Of a stretch of DNA of 64,000 bases, positions 50,471 through 58,962 are shown one piece after another. The translations under genes were made by a program, and so were the position numbers. Under the pieces are notes generated by a model, which saw nothing but the letters and a program-made list of their open reading frames with translations, was not told the DNA's origin and did no database searches. Location of the stretch: contig JBBQTI010000010.1 in assembly GCA_038213435.1 (NCBI GenBank), positions 22,992 through 86,991 on the forward strand. Direction: 5' to 3'. Position 1 is the first letter of the stretch. The number at the start of each line of letters is the position of its first letter. Source of the stretch: PALSA-610 sp038213435. GTDB taxonomy: Bacteria; Actinomycetota; Acidimicrobiia; IMCC26256; PALSA-610.

Positions 50471-51757
50471 GTGAGCATCATTGACGACGTCGTCGGCCGC
50501 GAGATCCTCGATTCCCGCGGCAACCCGACCGTAGAGGTCGAGGTCGAGCTGCTGTCCGGTGCCCGGGGCCGAGCCGCGGTCCCGAGCGGTGCGAGCACCG
50601 GTGCGCACGAGGCCGTGGAGCTGCGCGACGGCGGCGACCGCTTCGGGGGCAAAGGGGTTCTCGACGCCGTCGGGCACGTGAACGGCGAGATCCGCAACTC
50701 CGTCATCGGCCTCGACGCCGCCGACCAGCGGGGGCTCGATGCCGGGCTCGTCGCGCTCGACGGGACCGAGAACTCGAGTCGCCTGGGCGCCAACGCGATC
50801 CTCGGCGTGTCGCTCGCCGCGGCCAAGGCGGTCGCCGAGGAGTGCGGCATGCCGTTGTACCGCTACGTCGGCGGCGCCAACGCCCACGTGCTCCCGGTGC
50901 CTCAGATGAACGTGTTGAACGGTGGTGCCCACGCCGACAGCAACGTCGACATCCAGGAGTTCATGCTTCTCCCCGTCGGCGCGGTGAGCTTCTCCGAGGC
51001 GTTGCGGTGGGGAGTCGAGACGTATCACGCCCTGCGCGGGCTGCTCCGCGAGCGCGGCCTCGCGACCGGCCTCGGTGACGAGGGCGGGTTCGCCCCCGAC
51101 CTGCCGTCGAACGAGGAGGCCTTGAAGCTCCTGGTCGTCGCGATCGAGCGCGCCGGCTACCAGCCGGGAACGGAGATCGCGCTGGGCCTCGACGTCGCGG
51201 CGTCGGAGCTCTTCGACGCCGGCAGCTACGTGTTGGCCGGCGAGAAGCGCACGTTCACCAGCACCGAGTTCGGCGAGTACCTCGCGGAGTTGTGCGCGCG
51301 CCATCCGATCGTCTCGATCGAGGACGGCATGGCCGAGGACGATTGGGAAGGATGGGCCACGCTCACCCGGCGACTCGCGGGTGAGGTGCAACTGGTGGGC
51401 GACGACGTCTTCGTCACCAATTCCGAACGGCTCCGGCGCGGCATCGACGCCGGGGTCGCGAACTCGATCCTCATCAAAGTCAACCAGATCGCGTCGCTCA
51501 CCGCGACGCTCGACACGATGCACCTCGCCGCGCGCGGTGGCTACACGTGCGTGATGTCGCACCGCAGCGGTGAGACCGAAGATTCGACGATCGCCGATCT
51601 CGCGGTCGCGACGAATTGCGGCCAAATCAAGGCCGGCGCGCCCGCGCGCAGCGACCGCGTCGCGAAGTACAACCAACTGCTGCGGATCGAGCAGGAATTG
51701 GGCGAATCAGCCGAATACCTCGGCCACCATGCCCTCGAGCGGACAGCGCGCCGATGA
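50471..51757 (+). CDS. eno: enolase
   Basis: A 428-residue enolase. VPSGASTGAHEAVELRDGG near 40-58, NVLNGGAHADSNVDIQEFML, the metal ligands in LGLDV, IEDGM and VGDDVF, IKVNQIASLTAT with the catalytic Lys, and the signature SHRSGETEDSTIADLAV. It converts 2-phosphoglycerate to PEP. AGGAG at 50461 precedes the GTG; TATACATT at about 50437 may be a -10 box. ATGA overlap with the next gene. Confidence 0.97.
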   Translation: MSIIDDVVGREILDSRGNPTVEVEVELLSGARGRAAVPSGASTGAHEAVELRDGGDRFGGKGVLDAVGHVNGEIRNSVIGLDAADQRGLDAGLVALDGTENSSRLGANAILGVSLAAAKAVAEECGMPLYRYVGGANAHVLPVPQMNVLNGGAHADSNVDIQEFMLLPVGAVSFSEALRWGVETYHALRGLLRERGLATGLGDEGGFAPDLPSNEEALKLLVVAIERAGYQPGTEIALGLDVAASELFDAGSYVLAGEKRTFTSTEFGEYLAELCARHPIVSIEDGMAEDDWEGWATLTRRLAGEVQLVGDDVFVTNSERLRRGIDAGVANSILIKVNQIASLTATLDTMHLAARGGYTCVMSHRSGETEDSTIADLAVATNCGQIKAGAPARSDRVAKYNQLLRIEQELGESAEYLGHHALERTARR

Positions 51758-52065
51758 CCCGCGGTGCCCGCGCCCGCCTCGCGCTCCTCGCGCTCGCGCT
51801 CGTCGCGATCTTGTTCGTCTTCGTGTTCCCGACGCGTTCGTATCTCGCGCAACGCCGGCAGGTGTCGACCGCGCACCATGACGTCGACGTGCTCCGCGAG
51901 CAGAACGACAAGCTCCAGGCACAGGCCAGGCTGCTGCAGACGCGCCCGGAGGTCGAGCGGATGGCCCGCGAGCAGTTCCACCGTGTGCTTCCCGGTGAGC
52001 AGGTGTACGAGGTCGTGCCGGGCGGGGCGACGCCGTCGGGAACGAGCAGCACGACTCTTCCCTGA
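51754..52065 (+). CDS. septum formation initiator (FtsB/DivIC-like)
   Basis: A 103-residue bitopic protein: basic N-terminus, a transmembrane helix at about 9-26 (LALLALALVAILFVFVF), a coiled coil at about 40-72 (STAHHDVDVLREQNDKLQAQ ...) and a C-terminal MAREQFHRVLPGEQVYEVVP motif typical of actinobacterial FtsB/DivIC. It would join FtsL-FtsQ in the divisome. Its ATG overlaps the eno stop (ATGA), as in mycobacteria. Confidence 0.88.
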   Translation: MTRGARARLALLALALVAILFVFVFPTRSYLAQRRQVSTAHHDVDVLREQNDKLQAQARLLQTRPEVERMAREQFHRVLPGEQVYEVVPGGATPSGTSSTTLP

Positions 52066-52113
52066 CCCTCCGTTCCATCGGCGATGCCTATCCGCCTTAC
52101 GTAGACTTGCGTC

Positions 52114-52569
52114 GTGCCGACGACCGACTCGCCGGATGACCGCGACGTGGCGGCGCTCACGCAGCTGCTCGGCCGGGTGCCGCGCGCCGGGTTCGAGGTC
52201 GTCGTGCGCAACGCGCAGGGCGACCCCGTCGTCATCCGAAACGCACCGCTGCTCGACGACGGCACGCCCATGCCGACGCGCTACTGGCTCGTCGATCCGA
52301 AGCTCTCGTTGCGGGTGGCGCGGCTCGAGTCAGCCGGGGGCGTGCGCGCCGCCGAAGCCGCCGTTGCTCCCGCCGCTCTCGGCTCCGCCCACGAACGATA
52401 CGCCCTCGAGCGCGATGCCGCGCTCGCCTCCGATCACGTCGGACCGCGTCCGAGTGGAGGTGTCGGCGGCACCGGGCGCGGCGTGAAGTGCCTCCATGCC
52501 CACTTCGCGTATCACCTCGCGGGGGGTGACGATCCCGTGGGCCGCTGGGTCGAGCAGAACCTGCAATGA
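52114..52569 (+). CDS. DUF501 family protein
   Basis: A 151-residue cytoplasmic DUF501 protein: LLGRVPRAGFEVVVRNAQGD, TRYWLVDPKLSLRVARLES, and the C-terminal RGVKCLHAHFAYHLAGGDDP, which keeps the conserved Cys and three His. Function unknown. It follows ftsB and overlaps ppx by ATGA, the conserved eno-ftsB-DUF501-ppx order. Confidence 0.9.
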   Translation: MPTTDSPDDRDVAALTQLLGRVPRAGFEVVVRNAQGDPVVIRNAPLLDDGTPMPTRYWLVDPKLSLRVARLESAGGVRAAEAAVAPAALGSAHERYALERDAALASDHVGPRPSGGVGGTGRGVKCLHAHFAYHLAGGDDPVGRWVEQNLQ

Positions 52570-53489
52570 CGCGCGTCGCCGCGGTCGACATGGGAACAAA
52601 CTCGACGCGACTGCTCGTCGCCGATCTCGAAGGACGCGGCCGCGACGCCAAGCTCGTGCCCGTTGATCGGCGGACCCGCATCACGCGTTTGGGCCAAGGC
52701 GTGGATCGCGATCGCGCGCTCCATCCGGACGCGATCGCGCGCACGCTCGCGGTGCTGCGCGAGTACCGCGGCGTCATCGACGATCTCGGCGTCGAGCGCG
52801 TCCGCGCGACGGCGACGAGCGCGTCCCGAGACGCCGGCAATCGTGACGAGCTGTTCGACCCGGCCGAACGCGTGCTGGGGGCGCGACCCGAGCTGCTCGC
52901 CGGTGACGCGGAGGCCCGGCTCGAATTCCTCGGGGCGACCGCGAGCCTGACCGAGCCCGGTCCCTACCTGGTCGTGGACGTGGGCGGTGGGTCGACCGAG
53001 CTCATCGTCGGTTCCGACGAGCCCGAGGGCCTGTGCTCGATCGATGTCGGCTGTGTGCGGCTGACCGAGCAGTTTCTCCACTCCGATCCACCGACCGCCG
53101 AGGAGCTGAGCCAAGCCGTCTCCGTCGTGCGCGACCAACTTGCCGACGTCGGCCGAATGCTGCCGGCCGCGCGGCGGGCCGCGACGCTCGTCGGCACCGC
53201 CGGCACCGTCTGGACCCTGGCGGCGATCGAGCTCGGCGTCGACGCGGCGCGGAGCGATCTCATCGACCATTTCCGCCTCACCCGGGCCGCGGCGGAGGAG
53301 GTCTTCCGGACGCTGGCGACCGAGCCCGCCGACCGGCGGCGGCACAATCCGGGGCTCGAGCCGGGGCGGGTCGACGTCATCGTCGGCGGTGCGGTCGTCG
53401 TCGTCGGCGTCATGCGCCTGTGGGGCTTCGACTCGCTCCTCGTCTCCGAGGCCGACATCCTCGACGGCCTCGCCCGGGAGACCGTCTGA
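52566..53489 (+). CDS. exopolyphosphatase/GppA phosphatase (Ppx)
   Basis: A 307-residue actin-fold phosphatase. VDMGTNSTRLLVAD at 7-20 and DVGGGSTELIVGS near 138-150 are the two phosphate-binding motifs; TATSASRDAGNRDE and VGTAGTVWTLAAIEL complete the active site. It is of the short (about 300-residue) Ppx2/GppA type found in actinobacteria and hydrolyses polyphosphate or pppGpp. ATG overlaps the DUF501 TGA. Confidence 0.93.
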   Translation: MTRVAAVDMGTNSTRLLVADLEGRGRDAKLVPVDRRTRITRLGQGVDRDRALHPDAIARTLAVLREYRGVIDDLGVERVRATATSASRDAGNRDELFDPAERVLGARPELLAGDAEARLEFLGATASLTEPGPYLVVDVGGGSTELIVGSDEPEGLCSIDVGCVRLTEQFLHSDPPTAEELSQAVSVVRDQLADVGRMLPAARRAATLVGTAGTVWTLAAIELGVDAARSDLIDHFRLTRAAAEEVFRTLATEPADRRRHNPGLEPGRVDVIVGGAVVVVGVMRLWGFDSLLVSEADILDGLARETV

Positions 53490-53491
53490 CC

Positions 53492-53529
53492 CCTCAGCCC
53501 GAGTACGGGCCTTTACCCGCCTCCTGAGG
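53492..53529. other. dyad CCTCAG...CTGAGG after ppx
   Basis: CCTCAG (53492-53497) and CTGAGG (53524-53529) frame a region containing CCCG-AGTA-CGGG, so a bulged hairpin can form directly after the ppx stop and 17 bases before the next GTG. It could be a transcript end or a leader structure of the next gene; no U-run follows. Confidence 0.35.
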
Positions 53530-53545
53530 TGCCGAGGTAACAGGT

Positions 53546-53938
53546 GTGGATGTTGTGGTCTTCGGGCAGGCGCTGACCGAGCTCAGTTGCGACGACATCC
53601 GCTCGGTCTCGATCGATCTGCACGCGGCGTGCGCGTCGGCGGCGGACGAGATCGCGAACACTCGCGCCATGCTCACGATCGAGCAGACGCTCCGGCGCAC
53701 CCGCCGGTTGCACGATGCGGCGTTGGCGTCCCTCGACGCGGCGACCAAGGTGCAACAGGTCGCCATGATCGCGCACGTCGAACTTCCGGACGACGACGTC
53801 ACGCGCGTGGCCCGGGCCGCAGCGCAAATCGCGCGTGGCATTGTCGTAGGCGACCATCCGGGCATCGACGACGCGCTGCACGTGCTCGGTAAAGGCTGGC
53901 ACCGGCTGCCGTGCTTCGCCGAATTCCGCGCCGCGTAA
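53546..53938 (+). CDS. 130-residue helical protein, function unknown
   Basis: GTG at 53546. The product is mostly amphipathic helix: IRSVSIDLHAACASAADEIA, MLTIEQTLRRTRRLHDAALA, DVTRVARAAAQIARGIVVGD. It has two cysteines and no signal peptide, membrane helix or catalytic motif. It lies between ppx and the aminotransferase on the same strand with 30 bases to the latter. Codon use is like that of neighbours. I do not recognise a family. Confidence 0.5.
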   Translation: MDVVVFGQALTELSCDDIRSVSIDLHAACASAADEIANTRAMLTIEQTLRRTRRLHDAALASLDAATKVQQVAMIAHVELPDDDVTRVARAAAQIARGIVVGDHPGIDDALHVLGKGWHRLPCFAEFRAA

Positions 53939-53967
53939 CTCGGCGGCGCGCTCGGTAGTCTCCGATC

Positions 53968-55062
53968 GTGGCTCATTCCGATCGGTTGTTGCTCGGGCCG
54001 GGCCCTTCGAATCCCTATCCCGAGGTCATGGAGGCGTTCCAGCGCCCGGTGCTCGGGCATCTCGATCCCGACTTTCTGAAGGTGCTCGACGAGATCGCCG
54101 ATCGCCTGCGCCTGATCTTTCGCACCGAGAACGCGTTGACGCTTCCGATCAGCGGCACCGGCTCGGCGGGAATGGAGGCGTGCTTCGTCAACCTGCTCGA
54201 ACCGGGGGACACCGCGATCGTTGGCGTGAACGGAGTGTTCGGCGAACGCATGTGCGAGGTCGCGCGGCGGTGCGGCGCGGCGGTCGTCCGGGTCGAGGCG
54301 CCATGGGGACGCGCGATCGACCCGCAACAGTTGCTCGACGCGCACCGCGAGCATGCCGACGCGCGTGTGCTCGCGGTCGTGCACGCCGAGACGTCAACGG
54401 GTGTCGAGAACGAGATCGCGCCGCTCGCTGCGTTGCAACAAACCGATACGTTGCTGTTGGTCGATACCGTGACGTCGCTCGGTGGCATCCCCGTCGACGT
54501 CGACGGGTGGGGGATCGACGCGGTTTACTCGGGCACCCAGAAGTGTCTCGGTGTGCCGCCCGGGTTGTCGCCGGTCAGCTTCTCGGCGCGCGCGGTCGAG
54601 CGCGTACGGGGTCGGTCGCAGCCTGCGCAGTCGTGGTACCTCGATCTCGCTCTGCTCGCCGACTACGTGGGTACCGCCCGGCGGTACCACCACACCGCGC
54701 CGGTCTCGATGTTGTACGCATTGCACGCAGGTCTCGGCGTGGTGCTCGACGAAGGACTCGCCGCCGCGCACGCACGCCACCGCGACGCGGGCGCTCGGTT
54801 GCAGGTTGCGCTTCCCGGGCTGGGGTTTCGGCCCTTCGCCCTCGACCGGCCCCTGCCGCAGCTCACGTCGGTGTGGCTGCCGGACGGTGTCGACGACGCC
54901 AAAATGAGAGCCGAGCTCCTGGTGCGTTTCGGTATCGAGGTCGGCGGAGGGCTCGGTGAGCTCGCAGGCAAGGGATGGCGCATCGGGCTCATGGGCCACT
55001 CGGCTCGTGAACGCTCGGTGATCACCCTTCTGGGGGCGCTGGGCGCTCTTCTCTCGGACTGA
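53968..55062 (+). CDS. class-V aminotransferase (alanine-glyoxylate/serine-pyruvate type)
   Basis: A 364-residue PLP enzyme. LLLGPGPSNPYPEV is the N-terminal signature of the AGXT group; ISGTGSAGMEACFVN binds the phosphate, AETSTGVENEI and LVDTVTSLGG the ring, and K192 in SGTQKCLGVPPG forms the Schiff base. It probably transaminates glyoxylate or pyruvate with serine or alanine. The last 41 bases overlap the converging orn gene. Confidence 0.92.
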   Translation: MAHSDRLLLGPGPSNPYPEVMEAFQRPVLGHLDPDFLKVLDEIADRLRLIFRTENALTLPISGTGSAGMEACFVNLLEPGDTAIVGVNGVFGERMCEVARRCGAAVVRVEAPWGRAIDPQQLLDAHREHADARVLAVVHAETSTGVENEIAPLAALQQTDTLLLVDTVTSLGGIPVDVDGWGIDAVYSGTQKCLGVPPGLSPVSFSARAVERVRGRSQPAQSWYLDLALLADYVGTARRYHHTAPVSMLYALHAGLGVVLDEGLAAAHARHRDAGARLQVALPGLGFRPFALDRPLPQLTSVWLPDGVDDAKMRAELLVRFGIEVGGGLGELAGKGWRIGLMGHSARERSVITLLGALGALLSD

Positions 55063-55618
55063 ACAACTGCCGGCGGTAGAACCGGAGTTCCTCGATCGAC
55101 TCGCGGATGTCGTCGAGTGCGCGGTGTTGTTCCGACTTTCCGGGCCGCTGAGCGTAGACCTCGGGGTACCAGCGTCGGCACAGCTCCTTCAACGACGACA
55201 CGTCGATGCTGCGGTAGTGCAGGTAGGTGTCGAGGTCATGCATGTAACGATCGAGGAATCTGCGGTCGGTGCCGATGCTGTTGCCGCAGAGCGGGGCGGT
55301 TCCGGCCACATGCACGTGGGTCCGGACGTATTCGAGGGTTCGAGACCGGGCGTCGTCGAGGCTCACATCGGACGCGCTGATCGCCGTGAGCAACCCGGAC
55401 TTCGTGTGCATCTTGCGGACGAAGTCATCCATGCGCGCGAGCGCGTCGGCGTCCTGATGAATGACGATGTCGATGCCGTCGTCGACGAGCGCGAGCTGGG
55501 AATCCGTGACGATGCACGCGATCTCGACGATCGTGTGCTGCTCGACGTCGAGGCCCGTCATCTCGAGGTCGAGCCACACCAGATGGTCGTCGTCCTCGCG
55601 AGCGCTCACGATCGGCAC
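55022..55618 (-). CDS. orn: oligoribonuclease
   Basis: A 198-residue DEDDh exonuclease. VWLDLEMTGLD (D17, E19), the GNSIGTDRRFLDRYM segment, and EQHRALDDIRESIEEL (H and D) give the four acidic ligands and the His. It degrades 2-5-mers of RNA, including pGpG from c-di-GMP turnover, which is of interest with the EAL gene in this window. GTG at 55618; a GTG at 55608 is an alternative. Confidence 0.95.
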   Translation of the reverse strand: MPIVSAREDDDHLVWLDLEMTGLDVEQHTIVEIACIVTDSQLALVDDGIDIVIHQDADALARMDDFVRKMHTKSGLLTAISASDVSLDDARSRTLEYVRTHVHVAGTAPLCGNSIGTDRRFLDRYMHDLDTYLHYRSIDVSSLKELCRRWYPEVYAQRPGKSEQHRALDDIRESIEELRFYRRQLFSPREERPAPPEG

Positions 55619-55676
55619 GCTATACGGCTGTGGACTCGCAACGCCTCGCCGACGGCCCCATTAGATTCGGCGGCCG

Positions 55677-57608
55677 ATGGCCGCTCCCCCCCTCGTCTGG
55701 CGTCCCGACGAAGCAATGCTGCGCGAGAGCAATGTGGCTCGCTTCATGATCGCCGAGCACGTCGACGATTTTGCGACGCTCGTGCAGCGTTCGATCGACG
55801 AACCAGAGTGGTTCTGGGACGCGGTGGTGCGGTTCCTCGGGCTTCCGTTCGACGCTCCCTACGACCGCGTGCTCGACACGTCGGCGGGTATCGAGTGGGC
55901 AACCTGGTTCGTCGGCGGTCGCTGCAATGCGGCGACCATGTGTCTCGAACGCGTGGCCGCCGGCCGCCCGGCCGTGATCTGGGAAGGCGAGGAGGGCGAG
56001 ACCCGTACCGTCACCGGCGCCGAGTTGCGAGCGCTCACGGATCGCATCGCATCGGGATTGGCCGCGCGCGGCGTGCGCGAAGGCGACGCCGTCGGTCTGT
56101 TCATGCCGATGGTCCCCGAGACCGTGGCCGCGCTGTTCGCGATTGCGAAGCTCGGCGCGATCTTCCTGCCGATCTTCTCGGGTTACGGCGCCGACGCGGT
56201 CGCGATCCGTCTGCGCGACGCGCAGGCCGTCGCGGTCGTGACGGCCGACGGCTTCACCCGCCGCGGCAAGCACGTCGCGATGAAGGAGACCGCCGACGCC
56301 GCGGTCGCGCAGGTGCCGAGTGTGCACACCGTCTTGCTCGTGAGTCGGAGTCGCTGCGACCCACCGATGCGCGACGGTCGCGACGTGCGGCTCGACGAGC
56401 TGCCGGACGCGCCGTTCCCAGCCCGCTCGGTCGATGCCGAACATCCGCTGTTCGTCGCGTACACGAGCGGGACGACCGGGCGGCCGAAGGGCGCGGTGCA
56501 CGTGCACGCAGGGTTCACTACGAAAGTCGCGGAGGAGGTCGCCTTCCAGACCGACCTGCGGCCGGGCGAGCGCTTGTTCTGGCTCACCGACATCGGCTGG
56601 ATAATGGGGCCGTGGGAGATCGTCGGCACGCTGGCCGCGGGCGGGACCTTGATGATGTACGACGGTGCGCCTGACTATCCGGGCCCGGACCGGCTCTGGT
56701 CGTTCGTCGAGCGACACCGGGTAAACGTTCTCGGTGTGTCACCGACATTGATTCGGGCGCTGATGGCGCACGGTGACGCACCTGTTCGCGCAGCGACGAC
56801 AGGCGAGCCGTGGAACGAGGCGCCCTGGCGTTGGTTCTTCGACGTCGTCGGCGGCGGCCGCTGCCCGGTCGTCAACATCTCGGGTGGTACCGAGGTGGGA
56901 GCGTGTTTCCTGTCGCCTCATGTCGTGCAGCCCTTGTCGGCGTGCTCGCTCGGCGGTCCGGCGTTGGGAATGGCGGTCGACGTGTTCGATGAGAACGGGA
57001 ACTCGGTGCGTGGTGCGGTGGGCGAGCTGGTGTGCACCAAGCCGTGGCCGGGAATGACGCGCGGGTTGTACGGCGATCCGCAGCGCTATATCGAGACCTA
57101 TTGGTCGCGGTACCCCGGGGTGTGGTGGCACGGCGACTTCGCGAGCGTGAGCGATGACGGTCAATGGTTCCTGCACGGTCGTTCCGACGACACGATCAAG
57201 GTGGCCGGCAAACGGCTCGGGCCGGCCGAGGTGGAGACCGTCGTCGTCGCCCATCGCGCAGTTCTCGAGGCGGCCGCGATCGGCGTGCCCGACGAGCTCA
57301 AGGGGGAGTCGTTGTGGGTGTTCGTCGTTCCTGCGCCCGGCGTGGAACCGGACGCCGCGCTGCGCCAGGAACTGAGCGCGTGTGTGGTCGACGCGCTCGG
57401 ACCGTCGTTCAAGCCCGCGCAGGTGTGCTTCACCAGCGCGCTGCCGAAAACGCGGAGCGCCAAGGTGTTACGCCGCGCGATTCGCTCGGTCGTCACGGGA
57501 GCCGCGCCCGGTGATCTCTCGGGCCTCGAAGATCCCGCGGCGCTGGATGCCGTCGCGACCGCGGTCGCAGCTGCCGGCGCGCCCGCCGGCGGGAAGCGGT
57601 CGTCGTGA
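55677..57608 (+). CDS. acetyl/propionyl-CoA synthetase-like AMP-forming ligase
   Basis: A 643-residue ACS-type ligase. It has the ACS N-terminal domain (RESNVARFM, WFWDAVVRFL), YTSGTTGRPKGAVHVH at about 263-278, TDIGWIMGPWEI, ISGGTEVGACFL, WWHGDFASVSDDGQWFLHGR, and the C-terminal K in PKTRSAKVLRRAIR. Its length is that of acetoacetyl- or acetyl-CoA synthetases. The final GTGA overlaps a GNAT gene; in other bacteria GNATs acetylate this C-terminal lysine, so pairing may be regulatory (inference). Confidence 0.92.
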   Translation: MAAPPLVWRPDEAMLRESNVARFMIAEHVDDFATLVQRSIDEPEWFWDAVVRFLGLPFDAPYDRVLDTSAGIEWATWFVGGRCNAATMCLERVAAGRPAVIWEGEEGETRTVTGAELRALTDRIASGLAARGVREGDAVGLFMPMVPETVAALFAIAKLGAIFLPIFSGYGADAVAIRLRDAQAVAVVTADGFTRRGKHVAMKETADAAVAQVPSVHTVLLVSRSRCDPPMRDGRDVRLDELPDAPFPARSVDAEHPLFVAYTSGTTGRPKGAVHVHAGFTTKVAEEVAFQTDLRPGERLFWLTDIGWIMGPWEIVGTLAAGGTLMMYDGAPDYPGPDRLWSFVERHRVNVLGVSPTLIRALMAHGDAPVRAATTGEPWNEAPWRWFFDVVGGGRCPVVNISGGTEVGACFLSPHVVQPLSACSLGGPALGMAVDVFDENGNSVRGAVGELVCTKPWPGMTRGLYGDPQRYIETYWSRYPGVWWHGDFASVSDDGQWFLHGRSDDTIKVAGKRLGPAEVETVVVAHRAVLEAAAIGVPDELKGESLWVFVVPAPGVEPDAALRQELSACVVDALGPSFKPAQVCFTSALPKTRSAKVLRRAIRSVVTGAAPGDLSGLEDPAALDAVATAVAAAGAPAGGKRSS

Positions 57609-58201
57609 CCGAGCTGATCGGGTCGCGCGTGATGCTGCGTCCGTTGCGTCCGGACGACTGGGACGGATGGCGCGAGGTGCGTTTGCGCTGCCGAGCCTGG
57701 CTGGAGCGCTGGGAGCCGAGCCCCGACGTGGGCAGCCTCGACCCCGCGCTCGACCGGGAGGCGTTCCGCGCCCGCTGCGGCGCGTGGGATCGGCAACGAC
57801 ACTTCGACGCCGCGTACGGGTTCGGGTTGTTCTTGCTCGACGGCCGATTCGCGGGCGAGGTCAGCCTGGGCAGCGTGCAGCGCGGTCCGTTCCAGATGGG
57901 ATACGTCGGCTACTGGATCGACGAGGCGCTCGCGGGGAGCGGCTACGTGCCGGAGGGCGTTGTCTTGATCATGCAGTACGCGTTCGACGTGCTGCAGCTC
58001 CACCGCCTCGAGGCCGCGATCGTTCCGCGCAACGCCTCGAGCCGGCGGGTTGCCGAAAAGCTCGGTCTGCGCGACGAGGGCACGGCGGTGCGGTTCCTGC
58101 AGATCCAGAGCGTCTACGAGGATCACATCCGCTACGCCATCAGCGCCGAGGAGTGGCGCGAACGGGGGCACGAGCTCAGGGCAAAGTTCGTGCGTCGTTG
58201 A
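57605..58201 (+). CDS. GNAT N-acetyltransferase (RimJ/RimL type)
   Basis: A 198-residue RimJ-like GNAT: VMLRPLRPDDWDGWREVRLR, RFAGEVSLGSVQRGPFQMGY, YWIDEALAGSGYVPEGV (acetyl-CoA-binding segment with the Q/R-x-x-G-x-G/A variant AGSGYV), LHRLEAAIVPRNASSRRVAE and KLGLRDEGT. Substrate could be a ribosomal N-terminus or another protein; its overlap with the ligase gene makes the ligase a candidate partner. Confidence 0.87.
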   Translation: MTELIGSRVMLRPLRPDDWDGWREVRLRCRAWLERWEPSPDVGSLDPALDREAFRARCGAWDRQRHFDAAYGFGLFLLDGRFAGEVSLGSVQRGPFQMGYVGYWIDEALAGSGYVPEGVVLIMQYAFDVLQLHRLEAAIVPRNASSRRVAEKLGLRDEGTAVRFLQIQSVYEDHIRYAISAEEWRERGHELRAKFVRR

Positions 58202-58214
58202 GTGCGGCCCGTTC

Positions 58215-58958
58215 TCAGCTCCGGGTCTTGAACCAGCCTTGGCCGAGCGACCAGGCCTGGTGCGCGACCTCGGTCGCGATCGCGGCATCGAAGTCGGACT
58301 GCCACGGCGCTTGGCGCAGCGTGGACTTGACCCGTGCGAGCAACGCGACCGGTGCGCGCGCGGCGCGCGCGGCGAGCGTGTGCGCCGCGTCGAGCAATTC
58401 GTCGTCAGGATGGCACGACCACGCGAGACCGATCTCCGCGGCACGGGCGCCGTCGACGGGAACGCCGAACAACACCATCGCGGCCGCGGCTTGCGGACCG
58501 ACCGCGCGCTCGAGCATCCAGATGTGGCCGCCACCCGGATGGAGCCCGATCTTCACGAACCTGGTGTCGAAGCGCGCCGAGCTGCCGGCGATGCGCACGT
58601 CGCACGCGAGCGCGAGGTTCATTCCCGCCCCGACCGCCGCGCCGTTCACCGCGGCGATCGTCGGCAGCGGTGAGCGCAGCACGCGCAGGAATCCTTCGTA
58701 GATCGACGTGACCGAGCGCCGTTCCTCGTCGGTCCCGGCTCGGGACAGTGCGCCGAGGCTCGAGACGTCGGCGCCCGAGCAGAAAGCGGGCGCCTCGCCG
58801 GTGACGACCACCACGGCGGTCGAACCGTCGGATTCGAGCGCATCGAACGTTGCCACGATCTCGTCGACCATCGACCCGGTCATGGCGTTGCGGCGCTCGA
58901 CGTCGACGAGCGTCACGACCGCGACGCCGTGGTCGGACTCAATCCGTACGTGTTCCAT
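58215..58958 (-). CDS. enoyl-CoA hydratase/isomerase
   Basis: A 247-residue crotonase-family protein. APAFCSGADVSSLGAL and AAVNGAAVGAGMNLALACDVRIA form the oxyanion hole; SSARFDTRFVKIGLHPGGGH follows. One of the two glutamates of classical hydratases appears replaced, so isomerase or another crotonase reaction is possible. Four bases separate its GTG start at 58958 from the upstream epimerase stop, an operon with that gene. Confidence 0.88.
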   Translation of the reverse strand: MEHVRIESDHGVAVVTLVDVERRNAMTGSMVDEIVATFDALESDGSTAVVVVTGEAPAFCSGADVSSLGALSRAGTDEERRSVTSIYEGFLRVLRSPLPTIAAVNGAAVGAGMNLALACDVRIAGSSARFDTRFVKIGLHPGGGHIWMLERAVGPQAAAAMVLFGVPVDGARAAEIGLAWSCHPDDELLDAAHTLAARAARAPVALLARVKSTLRQAPWQSDFDAAIATEVAHQAWSLGQGWFKTRS

Positions 58959-58962
58959 TTCG

